Assembly (NCBI GenBank): GCA_030280995.1 | Contig: JASXTE010000001.1 | Location: 12,557,001-12,621,000 of the forward strand | Origin: Hemileia vastatrix | Taxonomy: Eukaryota > Basidiomycota > Pucciniomycetes > Pucciniales > Zaghouaniaceae | Reading direction: 5' to 3' | Length of the DNA stretch: 64,000 nucleotides | In this document: positions 33,167 to 43,650 of the stretch, in pieces | Layout of the letters: each line of letters opens with the position of its first letter | Numbering within the stretch: the stretch's first letter is position 1 | Position numbers and translations under genes: made by a program | Notes under the pieces: model-generated | Told to the model about the DNA's origin: nothing | The model's database searches: none | What the model saw: only the letters and a program-made list of their open reading frames with translations

Positions 33167-33940
33167 TGTCACATGCCACGTGACACTCGAGGCGAAATCA
33201 ACTCATGAAATCAATAATATCGAGTCCTAAATCTATACTCGAAGCGTAGAAATCAATTCTCCATAGCAACTGCGATTTTCCTTTGTGTACTTACTATTTA
33301 ACTGCGCTAGACTAAAACTCTAAATCTAAATAAGTCAATCTCCCAATAGGGTGCCTTAGTCCTTTTCAATAAGCGACTCACAGCGCTAGGTTCAACGAAA
33401 GAGTACAGTAGTAAATTTCATTAAAGTTTTGTTAATTAATTAAAGAGGGGTAAATTGAGCATGGACGGATATTTAGCGAAGAGGGTCTAAGTGTATGTTA
33501 GTAATGGTCAGTGGAATGGGAATGGTGCGATGGAAGGGAGGTCAATGCGAGGAGGAACAAAGGATATAAAAGGGGTTGGGTATTTGGTTCGATATTCCTT
33601 AGAATTAAATTATAAAATCGTATTTACATTAATAGTGGTAAATCTTTAAAGTTAAAATCATTGTTATTGTATCTTTCTTTCATTTTCTCAATATTCATTT
33701 CTAAATCCTAAATCTTTGATTATTGAGTTTCCAACCCTTCGTGAGATTTTAAAGAATTACTATTACCTTTGAAACTAGTCTATAATTCTTCTCGAACGAA
33801 CCTCAAACCTGTAGCTATTACTTTGAGTGACCTTCGAATCATTTCCTCGAATCATTCCTCTGTGCTTCGAAGAAGTTTCTAAATCCCTCATCTCACTTTC
33901 AGGAACATCCTCGACCTTGTGCGTAGGTCGTCCGGTGACA
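33167..33940 (+). repeat. Gypsy-3 5' LTR with TATA box
   Basis: TGTCACATG...CCGGTGACA. TATAAAAG 33565-33572, RNA-start word AGAATTAAATTATA 33601-33614, 36 nt apart. The adjoining primer site (33942-33955) reads TATAATTAAATTCT, one mismatch to the LTR word. Confidence 0.92.
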
Positions 33941-34011
33941 GTATAATTAAATTCTCCGTAGTTCTCATTCTTTGCACTACTACGTCCTTTTAGGTGTTTC
34001 TAAAATTTTAA

Positions 34012-35199
34012 ATTGCACCTGTTCAATGCACTCCTCCTACGGGCGCTACTACTAGAGCTCGCGCTAGAGGCAGGCCAACAGCCACAAGGTCTGTTTCTCG
34101 CACTCACTCTTTGGAACCACTCAACCTTAGGGAACAGCAACATTCAGTTCAATCTGTAGAAGACATCCCACAAGATTTTGAGGATTCTAGTGACGAAGAA
34201 GAAGGAGAGGATACAATGCACGAGGCACCATCCGCCCCTGCCAATCACCCTTCTGGCCAATCCTCAGAACCTGGACCATCTAACTCTCTGGAAGATTTCA
34301 TGAGACTTTTCATGAAAACCCTCTCAAATCCAAAGTCTTCAGAGGTATCTAAGTTCAAAACTCCTTCTATGAAATCTCCTGACAAATTCGACGGAGATCA
34401 CCCCAACAGATTGCGACCCTTCTTGCAAACCTGCAAGCTACTGTTCCATAATGACCCTCAAACCTTTAACAGTGACTGATCAAAGGTTGTTTACGCTTCC
34501 TCATTCCTAGCCGGGAAAGCAGCAAGATGGTTCGAACCTTATCTGCTAATTCTTTCTTCGACAGAAACCCACTTACTTATCAATAATTGGGAAAAGTTCG
34601 AAGACCAACTTTTTACCTTGTTTGGGGACCCTAATGAAACGGACAACACGGAAATTGAACTTGATTTTCTTCGCATGAGTGATAATGGTAAAGCCTCTGA
34701 ATATATCTCGAACTTCAGAGCACTCCAAACTCGAGTAGGTTGGAATGATGCTGCCCTTAAGTATCATTTCAAGAAAGGACTTCCTTCAAGGATTCTAGAT
34801 CAATTAAATCTTCACGGTCAGAAGATGACTACTTTAACGGATTTAATGGATCGAACCCTCAAACTTGATGGAGTTTATCAAGGACGACTTCAACATCATT
34901 GATATGCCAACGAATCTCAAGGCCTAAATTTTAAATCAGGACCTTCTTCACACCCACAACCAAATCAATCCTCCTCGACTCAATCCAAACCCAATAAGGG
35001 AAAGGATAAACGTCGACCAAAAGGCTCGACCCCTGGCGATATCAGCAAAGTACTGGATCCTAAAGGGGAACTTAAAGAAGCTGAGAGGAAGAGACAAGCA
35101 GATAATGGGTTATTTATGTATTGTGGGGGTAAGCACAAGTTGGAAGACTGTGTAAAGTTGACGGAAAGAGAAGGCACTAGTTCGAAGTCAAAAAACTAG
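34012..35199 (+). pseudogene. Gypsy-3 gag
   Basis: 1188 nt to TAG 35197-35199. The start codon reads ATT at 34012-34014 where Gypsy-1 and -2 have ATG. Stops at 34477-34479 and about 34900-34902 are both TGA; the second is CGA in Gypsy-2. The zinc knuckle has lost its first cysteine (LFMYCGGKHKLEDC). Confidence 0.85.
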
Positions 35200-35232
35200 T
35201 AGATAGTTTACTTGTGTGCAAAGCAAACTATC
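35190..35232 (+). promoter_or_regulatory. -1 frameshift signal, Gypsy-3
   Basis: A AAA AAC at 35190-35196, TAG at 35197-35199, hairpin GATAGTTT (35202-35209) with AAACTATC (35225-35232). Confidence 0.8.
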
Positions 35233-38200
35233 TTATCTCTCCCAGTGCACAGAACCTCCATGTCTTAAGGACTGGAGTTGCCTTAAACCGCTTGAGATTC
35301 ATTCTTTTTAAGGAGGATATCACCTTCAGTTGTCTTATAGACTCTGGAGCTTCAATTTCTTTTGTTAGTTTATCTTTTGCCGAGAAGCTTCAACTAACAT
35401 TTACAGATATCGATCGAACTCCCATCTATTTGGTCGAATCAGAGGAACCCAAATATTGGGTAAGTAAGAAAGTTTTATGGGTTTTCAACTTTCCAAACTT
35501 TCCCCCCTTCGAGTGGGAATTATCAGTCTTGGACGCCCCAAGGATGGACGATACCATTCTTGGCCATGACTTTTTAACGCATTGGAATCCCGAAATTGAT
35601 TGGACTAGGGGATTGATCACCCCAAGCTCTAAGTATATTTCTGATTCTTCAATGCAGGTCAATAGGGAGTTAAACAACCCGCCTGACAACGTCCTGCTAG
35701 AGGACAAGTCTCTGCCAGATGACTTGCAAGCATCTGATCCTTCTTTAAATGAGCAATTGGCTAACCCTTCTAGCTCGATGACTTCACTCGAAGAGGATTT
35801 AAATTGCCTCGAAGTAATCCAATTCTGCTCTCTCAATACAGGTATCCCCTCGACAGATTCTCTCGAAAATGAAGAGGACGACCAAATCAACGTTGAAGCC
35901 ATCAAATCAACTCTACCGGAAATCTACCACGATTTCCTCGATGTTTTCTCAATCCGCAAGGCCGATAAGTTACCACCTCATCGACCCTACGACCATCAAA
36001 TAGAGTTAATAGGCCCAGTACCTCCGGCAGGTCCTGTCTATTCTTTATCGAAGGAAGAATCTCAAGTTCTTCGAGACTACATTGCAGAGAATGTAGCCAA
36101 AGGTTTCATCAGAGCCAGTAAATCTCCAACAGGCTCCCCTGTCATCTTTGTAAAAAAGAAGGACGGTAGTCTTAGGTTGTGTGTTGACTATAGAAAGCTC
36201 AACACAGTCACAAAGAAGAATGCATATCCTGTTCCTCCTATGTCATTACTTCTTACCCTTTTCAATGGTGCTAATTTCTTTTCTAAAATTGATCTTAGAG
36301 GTGCTTACAATCTTATTCGCATTGCGGAAGGTCATGAACCACTGACTGCAATGCGCACTAGATTTGGTAGTTTTAAATATTTAGTTATGCCTTTTGGATT
36401 ATGTAACGCACCTTCAACTTTTCAAACTTTTGTTAATGATATCTTTCAAGATGTTGTTGAACAATTTGTAGTCGTCTATTTAGATGATATCTTAATATTC
36501 TCGAAAACACTGGATGAACATATTCATCATGTTCGACAGGTCCTAAATCGTCTTCGAGATCATGGTCTCTACGCCAAGAATAATAAATTCTAATTCCACC
36601 TCAAATCAATTGATTTTTTGAGTTTTACGTTGTCCACTGACCTTTTAGTCATGGATGAAAAAAAAGTCCAGAAAATCCTGGAATAGCTTGAGCCAAAAAA
36701 CATTAAATCACTCCAAGGATTTTTGGGTTTTGCAAACTTCTATAGAAGATTTATTAAAGATTACTCTAAAACTATTTCCAATCTTACTTCTCTTCTTAGA
36801 AAAGATATTCCTTTTGTTTTTACTTCTACAGCACAAAAGGAATTCGAAGCACTAAAAACAGTGTTCACCACAGCCCCAATTCTTCGACATTTCGATCCTT
36901 GTGCCTCGACAATAATTGAGACGGATGCGAGCGATTATGCTATTGCAGGGGTCATCTCCCAATCAAATCCTGAAACAAATTTGTTTCATCCTGTTGCTTT
37001 TGAGTCACGCAAACTCATAGCCGCAGAATTAAATTATGAAATTCATGACAAAGAGCTTTTAGCTATTATTCATTGTCTTAAAAAATGGCGTTCTTTTCTT
37101 CTCAGCCTAGATAGTCCTTTTCAAATTTTAACAGATCATAATGCTTTGAAATACTTCATGTCTTCTAAAGTGTTAGCCAGGTGTCAACCCAGGTGGGCTG
37201 AATTTTTGTCTGAATTTTCTTTCTCTATTTCCTATCGCCCAGGAAAAAACTGAATTGTCCCAGATATCTTGTCACGTCGGGACGACGTTTACCCACAGCG
37301 TGGGGACGCATTTACTGAAAAGAACCCAGCAAATGTGCAATCAATCTTCAACAAATCAATGTTAACGACTCATCAACTTAATTCGATGACAATTCAATCT
37401 TTTCGAAATCCACTATCCATCATCCTCGAAGCTCAGTCAAAGGACGATTATTGTTTAGGGTTAAAAGACAAAATACTCTCGAAGCAAGGGGCCAAAAGAT
37501 TTAGTATTGAATCAGGTCTATTATTCTTCGAAGGTAGAGTAGTCATACCCGACAACAATGAGATAAAATTATGGATTTTCAACAGTCGACATGATTCTCC
37601 GTTAGCTGGTCATTTTGGGGTTGATAAAACCTACCAGTTAATAGCGAGGGATTTCTTCTGGCCAGGTATGACCAGGGAAATCAAGGCCTATATAAAAGCT
37701 TGTTACAAATGTAATAGGAATAAGGCTCCCCGTCACCGGAAGTATGGGTTGCTTCAACCACTTCCTATTCCCTCTAAACCTTGGGAATCTTTATCGATGG
37801 ATTTCATTTCTCAACTTCCTATTTCTAATGATTTTGATGCTATATTAGTAATAGTAGATAGATTTTCAAAAATGTCTATTTTTATTAAAACCACTACTAC
37901 TGCTACAGCAGAAGATTTGTCAAAATTGTTTCTAGAATATGTATTTTCTAAACACGGCTTACCGAATGATATTATTTCAGATAGAGGCTCATTGTTTGTA
38001 TCCACATTCTGGACCCAACTGTGTCGACAACTCAATATCACGAGGAATCTCTCCACGGCCTATCACCCTGAAACCGATGGGCAAACAGAAAGAGTTAACC
38101 AAATCCTCGAACAATATCTTCGAATTTATGTCAGTTACCAACAAGAAGATTGGACCACATGGTTACCATTGGCCGAATTTGCTTATAATAACTTGACTCA

Positions 38201-38846
38201 TTCTTCGACACGACAATCTCCCTTAGAAACCATTTATGGACGACATCCTCAATTCAACTCAATCCATGTAGGAACTAATCATCCTGCGGAACATTATCTT
38301 CGAACTATATCACGACTCCAAGAAGAACTTAAAACAAATTTGGAATCAGCGATTCGAAGATACAAGGAACAGGCCGACAAACATCGACAATCTGCTCCTT
38401 CCTTTAAACCAGGCGACAAAGTATGGCTTGATGCACGAAACATCCAAACAACAAGACCATCAAAGAAACTGGCTGAAAAGCGGTTGTGAACATTAGAAAT
38501 AGACTCTGAAGTCTCTAAAACTGCATTTCAACTCAAGTTACCTCCTAAATGGCAGGCTATTCACCCTGTTTTCCATGTATCTCTCCTGGAACTGGCTCGA
38601 GAAATATACCCGGGCAAGAACCAACCCCCTCCAGAACCGGTCGAAGTAGAAGATCATCTAGAGTGGGAAGTAAGTCGTATCCTTGATTCAAGAATATGCA
38701 AGGGGAAACTTCAATACCTCGTGGAATGGGAAGGCTTCCTCAATGACTCAGACAAAACATCCTGCGAACCAGCCATCAATGTTTCTAACACCCCTGAACT
38801 CCTAAAATCTTTTCATTTGAAATATCCTTTAAAACCAAAACCTTAA
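35196..38846 (+). pseudogene. Gypsy-3 pol (PR-RT-RNaseH-IN-chromodomain)
   Basis: 3651 nt, TAA 38844-38846. Domains as in Gypsy-2: protease DSGAS, RT VDYRKLN and YLDDILIFS, RNase H ETDASDYA, integrase HFGVDKTYQ...CYKCNRNK and [23 protein letters not shown], and chromodomain (WEVSRILDS, YLVEWEGF; the SWEP tryptophan is changed to Cys). Stops at 36591-36593 (TAA), about 36685 (TAG for Trp), 37251-37253 (TGA in place of the Cys codon) and 38487-38489 (TGA). The longest open segments are 459 and 406 codons. Confidence 0.9.
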
Positions 38847-39748
38847 AACTTCTTTATTTAAAATTTTCTTTTCTTTTTCTTTCTTTCTTTAAAATCTAAA
38901 ACACCTCTTAAATTTCTTAGCCTTGTTTTCTTTTTTCTCTCTTCTTTTTTTTTTCCTTCTTCTCCTTCTATAAAATTTCCTCCAAAACCAACCAAAAATA
39001 AATTCAAAATTAAAATAAAATAAAATAAAATAAAATAAAATAAAATAAATAGAATAAACATAAATAATAAAATAAAAATAAAAAACTCTTAAATCTCTCT
39101 AAATATTTTCTTTCTTTTCTTTTTCAATTCTTTAAATACATTCTTTTCTTAAATTTAAAATTCTCTTCAAAAATTTCTCTTCCAAAAAATTTATTCTCTC
39201 TTTAAAAACCTTCTTTCCTTCGAATCATCAAATCTTGTACGACACGACCATTTCCTCGAACTTAACTTCAACCTCTTAAATCTCCCTATAATAATTCTTC
39301 GAAACAAATAATTCTTCTTTTCAAATTCTCTTAAAATTCCAAATTCTGTTTTTTTCTTTTCTTTTTTCTTCCTCTCTTTTCAACTAAAATTTCTTAAAAA
39401 AAAAAAAACATATATTTTTCTTTCATTAAATCCTCAATTTAACAAACTCATCTTAATCACAAAACCGTTTCTTTTTTGTTCTCTTTCTTTTCTTACATAA
39501 AATTTTCCTTTTAAAAAAAAAACATTAAAACTTCCTTCAATTAAACAACCTTTTTTTTCTTTCTTTAAATTTCTTCTTTCAAATTCTAAAATTTTTATGT
39601 TAAAACTTTTTTTTTTTCTTCTTTTTCTCTCTCTCTCAAATCTTATAAAATTAATAATATTCACCTACAATAAAATAAAACTAAAATACAATTTTTTTTT
39701 ACTTCTTTAAATCTCCTTTTCATTTCAAATCTTTTCTTTTAATTTCTC
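38847..39748. repeat. Low-complexity spacer, Gypsy-3
   Basis: T/C-rich with a TAAAA microsatellite at about 39014-39050. Same role and composition as in the other two copies. Confidence 0.8.
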
Positions 39749-40673
39749 TCAAACCAATATTTTCATTTTCTCCAAAACTACCCTTATCTCCTTCCTGCAT
39801 TTCTCAAATACCTCCTCCTCTCCTACTGGAACCACCTCTCCCATCTCCAAGAGCTCCTCTGCCACGTCGAAGGAAGCAGCGTCGATAATTTTGTCGACAT
39901 CCCCACATAATTCTTCCGTGAACCTTACTCGTCGACCTTGACGAGGTTTCTTCGACCACACCTGGTCCAGGGTGTCTTCGGGCTCTTCAACTTCTGTGGC
40001 CGGAGGGTTTGCCTCAGTTGGTATAATCGGCGCAGGCTCCCCAATCGGCTCTTCAAGGTTATTCGATGTCTAAAACAAAAACTCATCAGTAACTTCATCC
40101 TTAAAATAAACAATTAAAACTTACCTCAAAGATGGGGTCAGGCTCTAAAAATAACCTTGGCGCCACTTCGACCTCTACCTCTCTCTCTTCCTCATCGTCC
40201 TCGATGACCACCCGTCGTTTCTTGGGTGCCCGCCCTGGAACAGGGACTTCATCTTCATCCTCCTCCACCAACTCGTCGACCTCTTCCTCGACACCTTGCT
40301 TCGAACTCGTGGCCTGGGTTACCCAGGTTGAGATCTTGTTGTTTAATTCCTTATCATTTTCCCCCACCGATTGTTCATCTTCGATCGAGACATCCCAAAT
40401 GTCTTCGACCACCTCTTTGGTTTTAGGAATTACCCAAAACTTAGTCTTGGCAAATCGCTTTTCGATTTCCGCGTTCTTCGTCAACGCATCGCAGGCCACT
40501 CGCCGCCAACGGCAAAACTCGCATTTCTGGCGAGGGCCTCAAGTCGCCGTACTTTTGACACAGAAATACTCCATGCTTTCACAAGCCGTGCAAGTCTGTG
40601 AAAACTGTCGTGTGATCATTCCCCCATCCGCTTTAGGGTGTGGAGGCGTAGGGGTGGGAGTGGGGCAGTTCAT
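39749..40673 (-). pseudogene. Antisense Zn2Cys6-like gene of Gypsy-3, one stop
   Basis: Exon 1 40673-40125 (549 nt), intron 40124-40070 (55 bp, GT-AG), exon 2 40069-39749 (321 nt). All six cysteines of the C-x2-C-x6-C-x12-C-x2-C-x6-C pattern are present, but a TGA (complement of 40539-40541) between the third and fourth cysteines replaces the CGA of Gypsy-2. The remainder is open and nearly identical to Gypsy-2. The TATA box TATAAAAA is on the minus strand at 40774-40767. Confidence 0.78.
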
Positions 40674-40784
40674 TATAAAAATAAGTAATTAAGAAGTGAG
40701 GGAAAAAATTATTAGAAAAAGGGAAACTAGTGTGGGAAGATGGCTCAAGATCAACGGAGTTTGCAATTTTTATACCCGGGCATC

Positions 40785-41557
40785 TGTCACACGCCACGTG
40801 ACACTCGAGGCAAAATCAACTCATTAAATAGATAATATTGAGTCCTAAATCTATACTCGAAGCGTAGAAATCAATTCTCCATAGCAACTGCGATTTTCCT
40901 TTGTGTACTTACTATTTAACTGCGCTAGCCTAAACTCTAAATCTAAATTAGTCAATTTCCCAATAGTATACATTAGTCCTTTTCAATAAGCGACGCACAG
41001 CGCTAGGTTCAATGAAAGAGTACAGTAGTAAATTTCATTAAAGTTTTGTTAATTAATTAAAGAGGGGTAAATTGAGCATGGACGGATATTTAGCGAAGAG
41101 GGTCTAAGTGTATGTTAGTAATGGTCAGTGGAATGGGAATGGTGCGATGGAAGGGAGGTCAATGCGAGGAGGAACAAAGGATATAAAAGGGGTTGGGTAT
41201 TTGGTTCGATATTCCTTAGAATTAAATTATAAAATCGTATTTACATTAATAGTGGTAAATCTTTAAAGTTAAAATCATTATTATTGTATCTTTCTTTTAT
41301 TTTCGCAATATTCATTTCTAAATCCTAAATCTTTGATTATTGAGTTTCCAACCCTTCGTGAGATTTTAAAGAATTACTATTACCTTTGAAACTAGTCTAT
41401 AATTCTTCTCGAACGAACCTCGAACCTGTAGCTATTACTTCGAGTGACCTTCGAATCATTTCCTCGAATCATTCCTCTGTGCTTTGAAGATGTTTCTAAA
41501 TCCCTCATCTCACTTTCAGGAACATCCTCGACCTTGTGCATAGGTCGTCCGGTGACA
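40785..41557 (+). repeat. Gypsy-3 3' LTR
   Basis: TGTCACACG...CCGGTGACA; followed by TSD CTCTG. Preceded by TATACCCGGGCATC as in the other copies. Confidence 0.92.
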
Positions 41558-41562
41558 CTCTG

Positions 41563-42560
41563 ATCTGCTACCAAGATTGACTAAAGTTGAGATTGAGACT
41601 GCTAATATACTAATGAAGCAGAATAATCATAAGTATACTCAGTATAATAATAATCCTTTCATTGCCAAACATGAATCTCAATCATTCCCCATACCACCAC
41701 AATTAAAACCATCTGGTGGTAGTGTCAAATCTGAGAAAACAAATGTAACTCACAAATCAGTGCAAGAGGAGATACAACACCATTTATCCAGAGTAAATGA
41801 GTTATTGAATTTACCTAGGATTAGTGAAACATAATCTAATCAGAAGAACTGGCCTAAGATTGATCAGTACCTAACTTATGATGGGGAAGCCAGCTCTGAT
41901 TGGCAACATTTTATCCAAAGAATTGACAACTTAAAATTCTCATATAAGTTACCAGATGAAGAAATAACATCAAAATTAATTTCTTTGTTTAAGGATGTTG
42001 CTTTATTATGGTTTGAAGCTGTATTAAGTGAGGGTAAAGATTACTCTTGGGCTGAATAAAAACAACTTATTGAAAAACAATTTGGAGGCTCTAATTTCAG
42101 GCTCACTCAGCAAAGACTATATGAGAAAACTAGGTACAATCCGTTGAATGGTGAAAATCCTATGGTATTTTTAATGAATTTGAATAAAATATTAAAAGCC
42201 ATTGAGCCAAACATGGATTTTAACTTATGGAAAGATAAGATAATATATAAATTACCTATATCTGTCAGAGACATTGTTGTAGCTAGAACAATTAATGTTA
42301 CTGAATATTCTGACTTTATTAATATTTGTAATGAAATATTGTTAAACCATAAGTATGAAGCAAGGTATACCACCTATAAACAAAATATTGAACCTGTTAA
42401 AAATCAGAATTCAAAAACACTTCTGGAGAAGCAGAAAAAACCTACTGCATCTGTAGTACCTAAAATGTATGAAACTAATACTTGTTATAAGTGTAATAAG
42501 CCTTGGGTTAAAGGTCACAAATGTGAGAAAAACATAAATATTGTTGAAAATCAACATGAA
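41563..42560 (+). pseudogene. Gypsy-B gag, C-terminal part with zinc-binding motif
   Basis: Resumes after Gypsy-3 as DLLPRLTKVEIETANIL, in frame with 33166. Then KIDQYLTYDGEASSDWQHFIQRIDNLK, a typical Gypsy gag core, stops near 41832 and 42057, and an open frame from 42144 with CYKCNKPWVKGHKCE, a C-x2-C...H-x2-C variant of the zinc knuckle. Continues without a stop into the protease. Confidence 0.75.
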
Positions 42561-43650
42561 TCTGAAATTGAAACAGAAAAAATTAAAGAATCAAGTGATT
42601 ATGACAGTAATATCTCATATATTAATGAAAATGAAGTCTGTATGTTGAAAGATGATTTGTCCATCTTTGAAAATTCAATATTGAATATGGACTTAAATGA
42701 ATCTTTAATGAATTTTGAGGATTCTGAAATCATTAAGGATATACAAGCTGATAAATTAAAGATGACACCTATCACAGTTCCAGCTATCATTTCTGGTGAA
42801 ATTGTTAATATAGTATTGGACACAGGAGCTTCTGGTTCTGTTTTTTCTACAGATACATTACAGAAAATTGATAGTGATTATAAGTCAAAGCTTGAACCCC
42901 TTCAAAGTAAAAATTGGAGAGGTTTTGGATCAGTACTACACCCCATCGGTAGATACAAAGCTGATGTTTTCTTTAAACATCAACATGGTTATGTTAGAGT
43001 AACCTGTGACTTTGTAGTAATGGATAATACTAATTGTAGTAACTGTCTCGTCATTGTAAATGACATTCTGACTAAGTTTGGTGTGAAATTAGACCCTGCA
43101 AATAACAATATTACAATTGGCATGAATGGTATAAGGAGATTTAAAATAAATTCTTTTAACACAGTATTACACATTGAGTCAGTAATAAATATTCCATGCA
43201 AAGGAAGAGAATCCAATGAGATGGAACTTCTGGAAACAGAAATTTCAAAAGCATCATTTGGCACTCAGATAAGTGAAGCTGAGAAGACAAATATTTTGGA
43301 CTTAATTAAGGAATTTCCAATGGCTTTTGCACATAGGACCAATCAACTTGGCCTTGTAAAAGATCATGAGATGAAAATTAGTTTAACCTGTGATATGGAT
43401 AATATTCCTGCTAGTCTTAAAAATAAACCGTACCCTGCTTCACCAATGAAGAGCAAAGACATTGAGGAAAATATTAAGATGTTATTAAAAAATGAACATT
43501 CTTGAGAAGGTCGAAACTACTCCAAAATATTGTGTAATATCACCAGTGCTAATTTCTTATGAACAAGATAAAGAAAGACTGTGCGGTGATTATAGAGCAT
43601 TAAATAAATTTACAGTAGATGATATTTATCCCTTGCCAAGGATTGCCTCT
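42561..43650 (+). pseudogene. Gypsy-B protease and start of RT (first copy)
   Basis: Open to 43505. Aspartic protease with VNIVLDTGASGSVFS (about 42806-42850). RT N-terminus follows (FPMAFAHRTNQLGLVKDHEMKI, KPYPASPMKSKDIEENI). TGA at 43503, then in another frame EKVETTPKYCVISPVLISYEQDKERLCGDYRALN up to YPLPRIAS at about 43645, where the sequence jumps back to a protease-end sequence. Confidence 0.75.

Larger units (their letters stand above)
33167..41557 (+). mobile_element. Gypsy-3: full-length Ty3/Gypsy chromovirus
   Basis: LTRs 33167-33940 (774 bp) and 40785-41557 (773 bp), TSD CTCTG at 33162-33166 and 41558-41562. Same subfamily as Gypsy-2 and the same gene order. Gag lacks its start codon, pol has four stops and the antisense gene has one, so it is dead as it stands. 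Confidence 0.93.

Noticed and set aside
35426..35905. Minus-strand open frames of about 150 codons opposite pol (also 6334-6780 and 28182-28661)
   Set aside because: They mirror the well-supported protease-RT linker frame and are conserved only because pol is.
40132..40692. Plus-strand open frame of 186 codons opposite the antisense gene (also 14694-15110 and the minus strand of 23316-23720)
   Set aside because: Serine-rich mirror of the acidic codons; the opposite strand has the cysteine pattern, intron and TATA box.
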